Shown here piece after piece: positions 15,779-28,130 of a stretch of 64,000 nucleotides of DNA (within the stretch, counting starts at the first letter, position 1; each line of letters starts with the position of its first letter). Location of the stretch: NCBI RefSeq assembly GCF_009759685.1, contig NZ_CP046654.1, positions 3,410,001 through 3,474,000 of the forward strand. The letters run 5' to 3'. The notes under the pieces are model-generated. The model searched no databases. It was not told the DNA's origin and saw nothing but the letters and a program-made list of their open reading frames with translations. This DNA is from Acinetobacter baumannii. GTDB lineage: Bacteria; Pseudomonadota; Gammaproteobacteria; Pseudomonadales; Moraxellaceae. The position numbers and the translations under genes are program-made.

Positions 15779-17854
15779 ATGACATCATTGCCCACTTTAG
15801 CTAGCTCAAACCAGCACAATTTAGAAACATATCTTAATAGAGAACTCTCTTTATTAGAGTTTCATAAACGGGTGCTTGCTCAAGCCAAAGATATTGAACA
15901 CCCATTACTGGAACGTTTGAATTTTTTAATTATTTTTTCACGTAATCTGGATGAGTTTTTTGAAATTCGTGTGGCAAGTTTAATCCAGAAAATTAGCTTG
16001 ATGAGTCAGGCAACCGGACCAGAAGGTTTACCGTTAGTAGAAGTATTAAAGCAAATTTCCAAAAATGCTCATGAGGCGGTTGAAGAGCAATATAAAATCT
16101 TAAACTATACTTTGTTACCGCAACTCCAAGGCTATGGCGTTCATTTTATTCAGCACGGCGATATATTAGAAAAGCATAAAGAATGGATTAAAGAATACTT
16201 TTTTAAAGAAGTACAACCTGTAGTTACGCCAATCAGTCTAGATCCAGCACATCCATTTCCACGGCTGGTCAATAAAAGTCTAAACTTCATTGTAACTTTA
16301 GAAGGTAAAGACGCTTTTGGGCGTCAAATTGATTTAGCTATTGTGCCGGCACCGCGTTCGTTACCAAGACTTGTTAAAATTCCAGAACATATTTCTGGCG
16401 GTGCAGAGCATTACATTCTGCTCTCTGCTATTATCCATCAGCACATTTCGGATTTATTTCCGGGCATGAAAGCGACGGGCTGTCATCAATTTCGTGTAAC
16501 TCGAAATGCCGATTTAACCGTTTCTGAAGATGTAGAGGATTTGGCTGCTGCTTTAAAAGGTGAATTATCTTCACGCCGTTTTGGCCAAGCAGTTCGTTTG
16601 GAAGTAGCAAAAAAATGTCCTGAAGAAATTGCTAACTATTTATTAGAGCAATTCGATTTAGATGCAGAACATCTTTACTACGTCGATGGCCCTGTTAATT
16701 TAGCCCGTTTTATCTCAAACTTTGATTTACCAGAGTTACGCTATAAACCATATCAACAAGTTTTGCCTCAGCTTTTATACACTAAAAAACCGATTTTTGA
16801 TGTGTTAAAAGCAGGAGATGTTCTACTTCATCATCCATTTGATTCTTTTGCACCTGTTATCAAGTTCCTTCGGGAAGCTGCACAAGATCCAAATGTTTTA
16901 GCAATTAAACAAACCTTATACCGTAGTGGTGCCAACTCGGAAATCGTACAGCTACTTGCAGAAGCTGCGCGTAATGGTAAAGAAGTGACCGCGGTTATTG
17001 AGTTGCGGGCACGTTTTGATGAAGAATCAAATATTGAAGTCGCTAACGTTTTGCAAGAAGCTGGCGCCGTCGTGGTGTATGGCATTGTTGGCTATAAAAC
17101 TCACGCTAAAATGATTTTAGTGGTTCGCCGTGAACAAGACAAAATCAAAAGATATGTGCATTTAGGTACAGGTAACTATCATGCAGTGAATGCCAAAATC
17201 TATACTGATTTTGGTTTGCTGACCAATGATGCGGAAATTTGTGAAGACGTCCATAAAATTTTCCAAGAACTGACCGGTATGGGCAAAATGGCAAAGCTTA
17301 AAAAACTTTTTCATGCGCCATTTACCTTACATTCTCAACTGTTAGAACTTATTGAACAAGAAGTTAAAAATAGCCTTGCTGGTAAAAAAGCACACATCAT
17401 CATTAAAGTGAATGCGCTTACTGAACCACAGCTCATTAGCGCGCTTTATAAAGCATCACAAGCTGGTGTAAAAATTGATTTAATTATTCGTTCAATTTGC
17501 TGCTTAAGACCACAAGTTGCAGGGCTCTCAGAGAATATTCGAGTACGTTCAATCGTTGGTCGTTATTTGGAGCATACGCGGGTTTACTATTTTTATAATG
17601 ATGGCGATACAAAAGTTTATTGTGCAAGTGCAGACTGGATGGAACGTAATTTGTTCTCTCGTATTGAAACCTGCTTCCCAATTGAAAATAAAAAATTAAA
17701 GAAACAAGTCATTGAAGATGGTCTAAATAACTATTTAAAAGACAATCGTCAAGCATGGGAATTACAGGCTGATGGAACATGGGTGCAATGTCATCCTAAG
17801 CCGGAAGAAGAACTTTATATTGCACAGCAACACTTGATGAACTTAGCTGGGTAA
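15779..17854 (+). CDS. ppk1: Polyphosphate kinase Ppk1
   Basis: 691 aa, the usual length for Ppk1. The N-terminal domain starts [14 protein letters not shown] with [11 protein letters not shown]; the head domain has [13 protein letters not shown]; the two PLD-like catalytic domains carry the histidines that are phosphorylated or assist ([15 protein letters not shown] and later [10 protein letters not shown]), with [15 protein letters not shown] and [11 protein letters not shown] between them. It transfers the gamma phosphate of ATP to growing polyphosphate. It is monocistronic, with a strong terminator after it, and is divergent from a nucleotide-scavenging gene. Confidence 0.95.
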   Translation: MTSLPTLASSNQHNLETYLNRELSLLEFHKRVLAQAKDIEHPLLERLNFLIIFSRNLDEFFEIRVASLIQKISLMSQATGPEGLPLVEVLKQISKNAHEAVEEQYKILNYTLLPQLQGYGVHFIQHGDILEKHKEWIKEYFFKEVQPVVTPISLDPAHPFPRLVNKSLNFIVTLEGKDAFGRQIDLAIVPAPRSLPRLVKIPEHISGGAEHYILLSAIIHQHISDLFPGMKATGCHQFRVTRNADLTVSEDVEDLAAALKGELSSRRFGQAVRLEVAKKCPEEIANYLLEQFDLDAEHLYYVDGPVNLARFISNFDLPELRYKPYQQVLPQLLYTKKPIFDVLKAGDVLLHHPFDSFAPVIKFLREAAQDPNVLAIKQTLYRSGANSEIVQLLAEAARNGKEVTAVIELRARFDEESNIEVANVLQEAGAVVVYGIVGYKTHAKMILVVRREQDKIKRYVHLGTGNYHAVNAKIYTDFGLLTNDAEICEDVHKIFQELTGMGKMAKLKKLFHAPFTLHSQLLELIEQEVKNSLAGKKAHIIIKVNALTEPQLISALYKASQAGVKIDLIIRSICCLRPQVAGLSENIRVRSIVGRYLEHTRVYYFYNDGDTKVYCASADWMERNLFSRIETCFPIENKKLKKQVIEDGLNNYLKDNRQAWELQADGTWVQCHPKPEEELYIAQQHLMNLAG

Positions 17855-17859
17855 GGCAT

Positions 17860-17896
17860 AAGTCATAACAGAACATTGACCTGTTATGACTTTTCA
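17860..17896 (+). terminator. Terminator of ppk1
   Basis: A 12-bp perfect stem AAGTCATAACAG/CTGTTATGACTT with a 9-nt loop and a short T run. Confidence 0.85.
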
Positions 17897-18077
17897 AATG
17901 CTTTTGAAAGATCAGGATTTATTAAAATTTGGACAAAAAACACAATTATCGAACAATATCTTGTTCCGAGCTTATCTACAAACGTGGCATTTTTAATTAG
18001 AATAAATTTTTAATTGCCTTATGAGATTTAATCAAGTGATTCATTTCACGAGATTAATACTGACTGGAGTAAAATTT

Positions 18078-18152
18078 ATGCAATGGACAAAACCAGCTTT
18101 CACTGATTTACGTATTGGTTTTGAAGTAACAATGTACTTTGAAGCACGTTAA
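18078..18152 (+). CDS. pqqA: PQQ precursor peptide PqqA
   Basis: A 24-residue peptide starting [15 protein letters not shown]. It has Glu16 and Tyr20 at the canonical spacing (EVTMY); these two residues are cross-linked by PqqE and become the PQQ skeleton. GGAG lies about ten bases before the ATG. It is the first gene of pqqABCDE and is separated from pqqB by a hairpin, as expected for a peptide needed in excess over the enzymes. Confidence 0.95.
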   Translation: MQWTKPAFTDLRIGFEVTMYFEAR

Positions 18153-18173
18153 TCATTTCTATTCAAATCTGTC

Positions 18174-18206
18174 ATAAGCCCTAGTCTTGTTCTAGGGCTT
18201 ATGTCT
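18174..18206 (+). terminator. Attenuator hairpin between pqqA and pqqB
   Basis: An 11-bp perfect stem ATAAGCCCTAG/CTAGGGCTTAT with a 7-nt loop and a short T-rich tail. It lies 21 bases after pqqA and 25 before pqqB, and likely lets only part of the transcription through. Confidence 0.8.
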
Positions 18207-18227
18207 TTCTAATAAGATATTAATTTT

Positions 18228-19139
18228 ATGCATATTTATATTTTAGGTTCAGCAGCTGGAGGCGGTTTCCCTCAGTGGAACTGTAATTGTCCTAATTGTC
18301 ATGGTGTTCGTACAGGTACGATTAATGCCAAAGTGCGTACTCAATCTTCAATTGCAATTTCAGAAAACGGCGTAGACTGGATTTTATTAAACGCATCACC
18401 AGATATCCGTCAACAATTATTTGATTTTAAAGCGGCTCAACCAGCGCGAAAGTTACGTGATACTGGTATTACCAATGTTATTTTAATGGATAGCCAACTT
18501 GACCATACCACTGGACTTTTAACTTTACGTGAAGGCTGTCCAATGAATGTGTGGTGTACTGAAATGGTCTATCAAGATCTCACCACGGGTTTTCCGGTAT
18601 TCAATATGCTGAAACACTGGAATGGTGGTCTTCAATATCATCAAATTGATCCTAAACAAGCTTTTAAAATTGATGGTTTCGAAAATTTAGAATTTTTACC
18701 CTTAATTATTCAAAGCGCGGCACCCCCATATTCTCCACATCGCCATGACCCGCATGAGGGCGATAATATTGCCTTGATTATTAAAGATCATAAAACGCAA
18801 AAACAGTTGTTCTATGCGCCGGGTTTGGGAAAGATTGATGATCAAATCATGCAGATTATGCAAGATTCTGACTGCGTCATGATTGATGGCACACTATGGA
18901 CAGATGATGAAATGCAGCAAACCGGTGTAGGGAAAAAAACTGGCCGTGAAATGGGGCATTTATACATTAGTGGTGAAGGCGGTTCGTTATCTTACTTAAA
19001 CCAACTTAGTACACCAAAGAAAGTGCTAATTCATATTAACAATACCAATCCGATTTTAAATGAAGACTCTACTCAATTTGCTGAACTAAAAGCAAATGGT
19101 GTAGAAGTTGCCTTTGATGGCATGCAAATTGAACTCTAA
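18228..19139 (+). CDS. pqqB: PQQ biosynthesis protein PqqB
   Basis: 303 aa, metallo-beta-lactamase fold. The N-terminus has the PqqB signature [15 protein letters not shown], with the Cys cluster that binds zinc, then [11 protein letters not shown] (the His/Asp metal motif) and [11 protein letters not shown]. PqqB is proposed to hydroxylate the cross-linked Glu-Tyr intermediate or otherwise prepare the PqqC substrate. pqqC follows eight bases later. Confidence 0.95.
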   Translation: MHIYILGSAAGGGFPQWNCNCPNCHGVRTGTINAKVRTQSSIAISENGVDWILLNASPDIRQQLFDFKAAQPARKLRDTGITNVILMDSQLDHTTGLLTLREGCPMNVWCTEMVYQDLTTGFPVFNMLKHWNGGLQYHQIDPKQAFKIDGFENLEFLPLIIQSAAPPYSPHRHDPHEGDNIALIIKDHKTQKQLFYAPGLGKIDDQIMQIMQDSDCVMIDGTLWTDDEMQQTGVGKKTGREMGHLYISGEGGSLSYLNQLSTPKKVLIHINNTNPILNEDSTQFAELKANGVEVAFDGMQIEL

Positions 19140-19147
19140 GGTGAAAC

Positions 19148-19902
19148 ATGACTCAAACACCTGAAGCTTTAACGACCGAACAATTTAAACAGGCCATTAT
19201 TGATAAAGGTCAGTATTATCATATCTATCATCCATTTCATGTGATGATGTATGAAGGTAAAGCCACTCAACAACAAATTCAGGCTTGGGTTGCAAACCGC
19301 TACTACTATCAAATCAATATTCCGCTCAAAGATGCCGCGATCATGGCAAATTGTCCTGATCAACGTGTGCGTCAGGAATGGATTCAGCGCATGATTGACC
19401 AAGATGGTGAATATCCTGATGGCGGTGGACGAGAAGCATGGTTACGGTTAGCCGAAGCTGTAGGCTTGAGTCGTGAGCAAGTGATTTCCGAAGAATTGGT
19501 TTTGCCGGGTGTACGATTCGCCGTAGATGCCTATGTAAATTTTGCACGCCGTGCGTCATGGCGTGAGGCAGCAAGCAGCTCTTTAACTGAGCTATTTGCA
19601 CCTCAGATTCATCAGTCTCGACTTGAGTCATGGCCACAACATTACCCTTGGATTGATGACAAGGGCTATGAATATTTCCGCTCTCGTTTAAGTCAAGCAC
19701 GCCGTGATGTTGAACATGGTTTAACAATCACGCTTGATTCATTTACTACTCATGAACAACAACAAAGAATGCTGGAAATATTACAGTTTAAACTGGATAT
19801 TTTATGGAGCATTTTAGATGCTTTAACACTGGCATATGTACACAATGAAGCACCGTATCATAGCGTGACTCAAGAACGGGTATGGCACAAAGGACTATTT
19901 AA

Positions 19903-19906
<4 letters not shown>
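19148..19906 (+). CDS. pqqC: Pyrroloquinoline-quinone synthase PqqC
   Basis: 252 aa, TenA/heme-oxygenase-like helical fold. Family segments include [15 protein letters not shown] near the start, [25 protein letters not shown] and a helix with SSLTELFAP. PqqC carries out the cofactor-free oxidation and ring closure that yields PQQ. Its stop overlaps the start of pqqD by four bases. Confidence 0.95.
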
Positions 19907-22407
<2,501 letters not shown>

Positions 22408-22578
22408 TTTATTGCTAAATATATTAAAAATAGCGAATTATTTTACATTTTTTATTGGCCGAAATGACTAAAAAAAGTACAACTAGTTTAATTGTCAACC
22501 AATTGCTAAGTTAATTAGAATCAACATTACTAAATGTAAGAACATTTGGTATTTCAGGTCTTTAGTGGTTTTCACTTA

Positions 22579-22620
22579 CGCTCATTTCTTTTTGAGAAGT
22601 AGAAATGGGCGTTTTCTTTT
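22579..22620 (+). terminator. Terminator, possibly of a small RNA
   Basis: Stem CGCTCATTTCT/AGAAATGGGCG (one G-U pair), 11-nt loop, then TTTTCTTTT. It is about 170 bases from the dipeptidase stop, so it may end that transcript or a separate RNA. Confidence 0.75.
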
Positions 22621-22723
22621 GCTTAATTAAAAAATGAGAACCTCATCACAAGAATAGCCAATTAATTGCAAATCATCGCTTTCCTATCTTGACTAAAAGT
22701 TCAGCATTAAATACATTGGAATT

Positions 22724-22825
22724 GTATTTAAACATAAATAAGATTGCTTAAAGCAATTAATAATACTGCTTAATCCTGAAATACAGTAGAAAGCCTATTC
22801 TGTTTTGAGAATAGGCTTTTTGCTT
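22724..22825 (+). ncRNA. Candidate small RNA with promoter and terminator
   Basis: A sigma-70-like promoter, TTGACT (22689-22694), a 17-bp spacer and TACATT (22712-22717), precedes about 100 nt of non-coding DNA ending in a 12-bp hairpin (AAAGCCTATTCT/AGAATAGGCTTT, 22790-22819) and T run. The unit has the layout of a trans-acting sRNA. No known RNA family was recognised. Confidence 0.4.
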
Positions 22826-22987
22826 TGTATCAAAATTTATTTTCTCAAAATATTATACTTTTTAATTAACATAAAAATTAAATACCTTACAAAAGCGGCT
22901 CAAATGAAAGCCCTTAAATAACAAAGAATATGCTATTAATTTAAGTTGATTTCTCAGAAGTTTCTCCGTCAATTGAAGAGGTGCAAA

Positions 22988-23164
22988 ATGTTAAAGTCAA
23001 TTTTAGTATTAGGAACAGGTATTGCGATTGGCATGTGTATGTACAAGAAAAAGCAAAAGAACAGTAAGAGCTTCTCTACTGATAGTGATACCGACTCATT
23101 GATTAGTAAGGATAATAATAAGAGTAAAGATGACAATTCACTCGATAATGCTGTCCAGGTTTAA
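22988..23164 (+). CDS. Small hypothetical membrane protein
   Basis: 58 aa. Residues 2-17 form one hydrophobic helix (LKSILVLGTGIAIGMCMY), followed by a lysine cluster and a polar, Ser/Asp/Asn-rich tail, so an N-in or N-out single-span protein with a disordered tail. The ATG at 22988 is chosen because GAAGAGGTG lies four to twelve bases before it; the longer frame from 22946 has no such site. It is followed by its own terminator. I do not recognise the family. Confidence 0.65.
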   Translation: MLKSILVLGTGIAIGMCMYKKKQKNSKSFSTDSDTDSLISKDNNKSKDDNSLDNAVQV

Positions 23165-23174
23165 AGTTAAATGC

Positions 23175-23203
23175 AAGGGTTCATACGTGAGCCCTTTAAA
23201 TAT
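23175..23203 (+). terminator. Terminator of the small membrane protein gene
   Basis: A 9-bp stem AAGGGTTCA/TGAGCCCTT with a TACG tetraloop, 11 bases after the stop codon. The AT-rich tail lacks a clean T run. Confidence 0.65.
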
Positions 23204-23417
23204 TATTTTTTATAAAATTAATTTTACTTAAAATAAAGATAGCTTTAATAAGTTAATTTAATAATAAAACTTATTTTTAAAGATATTCCACTATTCATTT
23301 AATTATTAAATAAATATGTTTAAAACAAAAAAAACACTTCAAATGTTAAATTTTACACATTGTAGCAAAACACCCTTTACTATTTTTTATGTTAAGAATA
23401 AAAAAATGGAGATTAGA

Positions 23418-23654
23418 ATGTCAAAGCGCCATATTTTAAAAGAAGTTAATGCGAAAAGTATGTGTGGGATGGAAATTGTGGTAGAGCAAATTTTTGAAAA
23501 TACATTGGAGAAAAATTTAGCTTCGGCTGAAATCGAACAAAACTGGTTACCGCTTTCCAAGATTGTGATTTCAGATAAAGTTATCAATTTAGATCAAGAT
23601 AATACCTTTGCTCATCCCAGAACAGGGAAAGTCTTTAAAGTTTTAAATTCTTAA
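23418..23654 (+). CDS. Hypothetical 78-aa protein
   Basis: The start at 23418 (MSKRHILKE) is favoured by GGAG at 23407-23410; the frame is open further upstream but those 34 residues look non-coding. The protein is acidic in the middle and ends with an HPRTGKVFKVLNS segment. No signal peptide or membrane helix is seen, so it is probably a small cytoplasmic protein. Family unknown. It stands alone before an inverted repeat at 23694-23725. Confidence 0.55.
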   Translation: MSKRHILKEVNAKSMCGMEIVVEQIFENTLEKNLASAEIEQNWLPLSKIVISDKVINLDQDNTFAHPRTGKVFKVLNS

Positions 23655-23693
23655 ATATTTTGGTTTTTAGCATGAATATAAAATTAGAAATGA

Positions 23694-23725
23694 TTGAGGC
23701 GAAACAACAAAACGTTTCGCCTCAA
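23694..23725. terminator. 12-bp inverted repeat, probable terminator
   Basis: TTGAGGCGAAAC/GTTTCGCCTCAA with an 8-nt loop, 40 bases after the preceding stop codon. The following sequence is AT-rich without a perfect T run. Confidence 0.6.
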
Positions 23726-23820
23726 TACATTTAATTAAGATAATTTGCACTTCTTGACTCGTGATTAACCTTAAAATACGTTAAGTTATTTATAAATTTT
23801 GAAGTAAATACTGATTTTTT

Positions 23821-24408
23821 ATGATAATTGAGATAGAGACCCATCCACTGCAACCGTTTTTGCCAGAAAATGCCCGTTTATTAATGTTAGGAAGTTTTCC
23901 ACCACCACGTAATAAATGGAAGATGGACTTTTACTATCCGAACTTTCAAAACGATATGTGGAGAATTTTTGGTTTAATCTTTTTTCAAGATAAAACTTAT
24001 TTTTTAAGTGAGAACCAAAAAAGTTTTAATGAAGAAGCTATCCGCAGTTTTCTGATTGAGACAGGCATTGCTATTTTTGATACGGCATATCAAATTAAAC
24101 GCCTAAAGGGCAATGCTTCAGATAAGTTTCTTGAAATTGTCACTCCGACAGACTTAGCAGTTTTATTGAAACAGATTCCCCAATGTCACACTATTATGAC
24201 TACAGGCGATAAAGCCACAGATACCTTAATCTCAGTTTTACCTGAGAACACGGAAAAACCTTTAATAGGGACATCTATATCAACTTATTTTGCAGACCGC
24301 GATATTAATTTATATCGATTACCGTCATCTTCTAGAGCATATCCATTAGCTCTCGAGAAAAAAGCAGAAGCCTATCAGAAATTCTTTAAGGAAATCGGTT
24401 TCTTGTAA
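23821..24408 (+). CDS. Uracil-DNA glycosylase superfamily protein
   Basis: 195 aa. The N-terminus has the water-activating motif region LLMLGSFPPPRNKW and the C-terminus the DNA-loop LPSSSRAYP, which places it in the UDG superfamily, nearest the hypoxanthine/mismatch-type (family 6 or MUG-like) members. The core also has NDMWRIFGL and TTGDKATDTL. It would excise damaged bases such as deaminated purines or pyrimidines; the exact substrate cannot be read from the sequence. It is convergent with the phospholipase D gene, eight bases away. Confidence 0.75.
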   Translation: MIIEIETHPLQPFLPENARLLMLGSFPPPRNKWKMDFYYPNFQNDMWRIFGLIFFQDKTYFLSENQKSFNEEAIRSFLIETGIAIFDTAYQIKRLKGNASDKFLEIVTPTDLAVLLKQIPQCHTIMTTGDKATDTLISVLPENTEKPLIGTSISTYFADRDINLYRLPSSSRAYPLALEKKAEAYQKFFKEIGFL

Positions 24409-24416
24409 TAAGAAAA

Positions 24417-25976
24417 TTACATCATCCACTCAATTGGCAAATAAGAGACAGCTTTAATCATTGTTCTCTGAAAACGGCTGGTTCCCGGGTCTTTATCATA
24501 TTCAATGACTTGTCCGTTTGCTTGGTAATCTAGCCAAGTAATTTGGCCTTGGCTATTTAGCTTAAGTTGATATGCTACTTGAGGTAAATGTTGATCTAAC
24601 ATGACAGAAATCTGAGTTTGTAATTGACTGGACTCAATCACCAAACCTACTTCGGTGTTTAAATAGGTAGAGCGGGGGTCAAAGTTAAATGATCCGATAA
24701 AGACTTTGCCATCTACATCAAAAAACTTGGCATGCAAGCTCGACTTATTTTTTCCTTTTGCTGGTATAACGCTGCCTGTTACGATTTCGTACCACGTTCT
24801 ACGTCGTCGTTCCAGAACAGGTTTAAACTCATACAGTTCAATACCATCCTTAAGCATTTCTACACGGTATTGGCTATAAAAGGCATGTACGATCGCAACA
24901 TCGTTTGCAGCAAAAGAATTTGTTAAAGCGCGGACTTTTATGCCTTCAACTCGTAGTTGCTTTAAGTAATAAGTGCCTCGTTGGGTAGGTACAAAATAAG
25001 CTGAAGCTAATTCTAAGTGTTGCTTAGGTTTACCCATAATAGATATGACTTGGCCATAAAGCATTTCATGTTCAGTTGCAGTGCCCAGTATTTTCTTAGG
25101 AGAATCAGCAACAAAATGGGCCTTAGACCATTGAATAGGGTTATGCTCTAAAAGCTCTTTTAAATAGCTCTGTGCATCGTAAAGTTTATCTTCAGTGAGG
25201 CTATGGTCTTCGTGGTGGAGTTGTTCATAGTGCTCTCTTAAAGCTTTTAAATGATGCTCAGCACAAGTTCCGATAATCTTAGTTGCATTTACACTTAAGG
25301 TACTTTCCCAAAAATCAGTAAATACAGCTTCGGCATGGCGTACTGCATGCCCGTAAAATAAGATATCCATATCTGTAAATTGAAACTTACTACTTGCTTC
25401 AAAATATTCACTACTAATATTTCTACCGCCTGTTACTGCAATCGATGCATCTGCAATAATGAGCTTATTGTGCATCCGATGATTTACTTTTTTAAATCGG
25501 AAGAGATAATCGAAGATACGTAAGTAACGAAATTTATAAGGATTAAATAATCTAATTTCAAAGTTGGTATGCTGTAAAAGGCTTCTTAATATGCCATCAA
25601 GCTTTATACCGTTTTGATCATCAATTAATAAGCGAACTTTGATGCCACGATCCGCTGCCTTGAGCAGCTCATGTAAAATAAGGTTCCCCACAAAATCATT
25701 GGTCCAAATGTAGTATTGTAGATCAATCGTTTCCTTGGAATTTCTAATTAAATAAATCCGTGATGCAATACTCATGAATGCGTCATCAAGAGCTACAAAG
25801 GCAGTAAGACCTTGCTGAGTTTTTTCCTCTGCTGCCTCATCATTCAACCAATTATTTGTCTTTATCACTATATCTTTCTCATTAGGATCATATTTATCTG
25901 TATAAGAAGGTAAATCAGTAAAGCCCCAAGCACTTAAGGCCATAGTACTGTACTGCTCATATAGCTGGTTGATCAT
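24417..25976 (-). CDS. Phospholipase D family protein (cardiolipin-synthase-like)
   Basis: 519 aa with two HKD motifs: HNKLIIAD around residue 177 and HAKFFDVD around residue 415, each followed by the GG/GS-x-N element (VTGGRN and IGSFNFDPRS). It could act as phospholipase D or as a transphosphatidylase making cardiolipin. The N-terminus has no clear signal peptide or two-helix anchor, unlike ClsA, so peripheral membrane or secreted action is possible. A. baumannii carries several PLD-family proteins linked to serum survival and invasion; which of these this is cannot be settled here. Confidence 0.85.
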   Translation of the reverse strand: MINQLYEQYSTMALSAWGFTDLPSYTDKYDPNEKDIVIKTNNWLNDEAAEEKTQQGLTAFVALDDAFMSIASRIYLIRNSKETIDLQYYIWTNDFVGNLILHELLKAADRGIKVRLLIDDQNGIKLDGILRSLLQHTNFEIRLFNPYKFRYLRIFDYLFRFKKVNHRMHNKLIIADASIAVTGGRNISSEYFEASSKFQFTDMDILFYGHAVRHAEAVFTDFWESTLSVNATKIIGTCAEHHLKALREHYEQLHHEDHSLTEDKLYDAQSYLKELLEHNPIQWSKAHFVADSPKKILGTATEHEMLYGQVISIMGKPKQHLELASAYFVPTQRGTYYLKQLRVEGIKVRALTNSFAANDVAIVHAFYSQYRVEMLKDGIELYEFKPVLERRRRTWYEIVTGSVIPAKGKNKSSLHAKFFDVDGKVFIGSFNFDPRSTYLNTEVGLVIESSQLQTQISVMLDQHLPQVAYQLKLNSQGQITWLDYQANGQVIEYDKDPGTSRFQRTMIKAVSYLPIEWMM

Positions 25977-26408
25977 GTAAGCATTTAATTTGCATCCAGG
26001 TTAGAGCTATAAGAGCATTCTTATATTCAATTTATATGTCAAAATTCACAATAACTGTATGATTTCGTTATAATCTAAGAAGGTTAAAATTTAAAATATA
26101 ATAAAAACAGAAGTTTATAAATTATTTTTTAAATTTTCTATAGTTATATATGAGTAATTAACGTAATTATGTGAGCTGTATTTTATTGCAAACAATTATT
26201 TCGATCATTTACGTTTTTTATAAGTAAAACAGTGACGTAGTTCTCTTTGTCGTTATAAGATGCGTTTTATTAGATACTCAGATTTCATAACTTTACATTA
26301 CTTACAATTAAGTTACCAACAACTACATTACAACACATGATTTCTATCATACTTCCTTAAAAAGCTGAGTAAGCAACCAGCTAGAAAGAGGAAGGAAGGA
26401 GATAGGAA
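25977..26408. other. 432-bp AT-rich gap with a promoter-like sequence
   Basis: No gene is seen. TTCACA (26045-26050) and a perfect TATAAT (26069-26074) with an 18-bp spacer form a plausible promoter about 330 bases before the next ORF, leaving a long leader. A purine-rich ribosome-binding stretch (GAAGGAAGGAGATAGG) precedes the gene at 26409. Confidence 0.4.
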
Positions 26409-26876
26409 ATGCCACAATATTTAATGATTGCTGAAAAGGTGTATAAAAAAATTAAAGAAGATGATCTTTTCTCTGATACTCCGACCGAGCATTTAAATAA
26501 CTTAATAGGTGTGATTCGAAAGGAAATCAAAGGTACAAAGTTTAAGCTTAAATATAATTTTATTGACTTTGACGAATGTTTAACAAAGCCACTAGATGAA
26601 TGTGCCGTCAAAATTGATATTAGCCTCATGCCTAGTCATAAAAATAAAGATGAATATATTTTATGGTTAGCTGGATTTATAGAACGAATGACGACAGGCG
26701 GAGAAACCCATCTTCCACCTATCTCAAAATTTATCCCGCCCGATTTTAGGTTTAATTGCGAATTTGATAACGCTAAAACACCAGCAAAATCTTCACATAC
26801 AGATGATGAAGGTGAACTGATTATTAACTATTTTAAATCTGAAGCTTTTATGAAAATTATAAACGAAGAAAAATAA
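26409..26876 (+). CDS. Unknown protein, first of a paralogous pair
   Basis: 155 aa, acidic and soluble, without signal peptide. The first 100 residues align with the protein at 27688: both begin MPxYLxxAEK, share LNNLI, an AITGT/EIKGT turn, YNFxDF, SLxPSxKN and FILWLAxFIxR/YILWLAGFIER. The C-terminal 50 residues are unique to this copy. The two genes also share the sequence around the ribosome-binding site. I do not recognise the family; small paired cytoplasmic proteins of this sort are sometimes immunity proteins, but nothing here shows that. A terminator follows. Confidence 0.7.
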   Translation: MPQYLMIAEKVYKKIKEDDLFSDTPTEHLNNLIGVIRKEIKGTKFKLKYNFIDFDECLTKPLDECAVKIDISLMPSHKNKDEYILWLAGFIERMTTGGETHLPPISKFIPPDFRFNCEFDNAKTPAKSSHTDDEGELIINYFKSEAFMKIINEEK

Positions 26877-26936
26877 TGTGATAAGAAATATAGAAGGGTT
26901 TCTACTGTACTTCTATTCATAGCTGTTAAAATTCAG

Positions 26937-26963
26937 CAACCGCCTTTTGGGGCGGTTTTTTGT
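26937..26963 (+). terminator. Terminator after the first paralogue
   Basis: AACCGCC/GGCGGTT stem with a TTTTGG loop and a run of T. Confidence 0.85.
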
Positions 26964-27251
26964 GGCTTAATCCCTTTTTATCTCATTCTCTTCACATAAG
27001 TTTTCATTGTAAACAGAAATCACTTGTTCCCTATAAAAACAGATACATAGATTAGTGCTACCTTTTACTTATCTTCATTGAGTAAGGAGATAAGATATTT
27101 TGAAATATTTTCTTTTTGCTTCAACTTAAGCTTTTTCACATACCTTTCAAAAAAGATATGGTGAAAAATTTCCCTTTTAGACAATTGAGTCTAGAAGAAT
27201 TCTGAATTTCTAAAAAACTTCCATAATTGTTGGTTTTTTAAGGAGGTGTCT

Positions 27252-27386
27252 ATGCTCCATAATATTAGACAATTTTTCTGCATGCACATCTGGGAATATG
27301 ATTTTGATATTTCACATGATGAAGTCAGAGAATGCAGAAAGTGTGGGAAAATTCATAAAATGAAGAGTCCCTATAAAATGACTTAA
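27252..27386 (+). CDS. 44-aa zinc-ribbon-like small protein
   Basis: A very strong ribosome-binding site (AAGGAGGTG) lies four bases before the ATG. The protein has a Cys-x-x-His-x-Trp-like element (FFCMHIWEY) near residues 9-15 and a CRKCGKIH element near 28-35, the pattern of small phage-type zinc-ribbon proteins (DUF1660-like). Two Cys, one or two His and a second CxxC would hold one zinc. It lies between the paralogous unknown genes and has its own terminator. Prophage origin is a guess from the family resemblance. Confidence 0.65.
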   Translation: MLHNIRQFFCMHIWEYDFDISHDEVRECRKCGKIHKMKSPYKMT

Positions 27387-27427
27387 GATTAAAGTGAAAT
27401 ACTTCAGTCATACTAAGCTAATTAAAG

Positions 27428-27459
27428 ATAAGCTCAATAATTAAAAGTATTGAGCTTAT
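27428..27459 (+). terminator. Terminator of the zinc-ribbon gene
   Basis: A 12-bp perfect stem ATAAGCTCAATA/TATTGAGCTTAT with an 8-nt loop, 42 bases after the stop. Confidence 0.8.
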
Positions 27460-27687
27460 TTATTTTAAAGAAGAGCATAGTTTAATTCAGTAATCATATA
27501 AAACCTATTAATTTACTCAGAATATAATTCAAAGTAGTTCACACTTTAAAATAATAAAAAGTTGCAACTTACATAAAACTCTATTAATTTTAAAAAATAA
27601 ATAACACTTCAATAAAAACTGAAAACTTAAATTTATAACTTTAATTTTATACTCATATTTTATAAAAAAATTGATAAGGAGATAGAA

Positions 27688-28053
27688 ATGCCAAAATACT
27701 TACTATTAGCAGAAAAAATTTCTAAAAACATTAAACAAGATTCTTCAAATAATTATCTAGAAAACTTAAATAATTTAATTATAGAAATAAAAAAAGCCAT
27801 TACAGGAACAGAATTAAAATTTTTATATAATTTTTTAGATTTCAGTGGTTCGCTGCTTAACCTTCAAGATGAAGTATTGCTCAAATTTGATAGCAGTTTG
27901 ATTCCTAGCTATAAAAATGAAGAAGAATTTATTTTATGGTTAGCAGACTTCATTGATCGGATCACCATAGATACAAGTAAAGGAGATTATCCAATAAAAA
28001 AGAATTTAGCCAACCTAAGCTCTATTGCTGAGAAATTGATTTATAGACATTAG
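27688..28053 (+). CDS. Unknown protein, second of a paralogous pair
   Basis: 121 aa, homologous along most of its length to the protein at 26409 (MPKYLLLAEK, ENLNNLI, YNFLDF, SLIPSYKN, FILWLADFIDR). It lacks the C-terminal 50 residues of the other copy. TAAGGAGATAGAAATG at the start resembles the start region of the paralogue, so the pair arose by local duplication. No recognised domain. A terminator (28090-28121) follows. Confidence 0.65.
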   Translation: MPKYLLLAEKISKNIKQDSSNNYLENLNNLIIEIKKAITGTELKFLYNFLDFSGSLLNLQDEVLLKFDSSLIPSYKNEEEFILWLADFIDRITIDTSKGDYPIKKNLANLSSIAEKLIYRH

Positions 28054-28089
28054 AAAATCTATGGCCATCCTCATCAAATACTGAACTAT

Positions 28090-28122
28090 AAAGAACTGCT
28101 TTGGTTATTGGCAGTTCTTTTA
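28090..28122. terminator. Terminator between the unknown gene and the catalase-like gene
   Basis: A 10-bp stem AAAGAACTGC/GCAGTTCTTT with an 11-nt loop and T run, between convergent genes. Confidence 0.85.
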
Positions 28123-28130
28123 TACTTAAA

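Larger units (their letters stand above)
22408..22987. other. 580-bp gap with two terminators and no clear protein gene
   Basis: AT-rich DNA carrying two strong hairpin terminators (22579-22620 and 22790-22825) with no ORF before either of them. The arrangement suggests one or two small RNAs; the second has a promoter-like sequence and is listed on its own. Confidence 0.5.
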
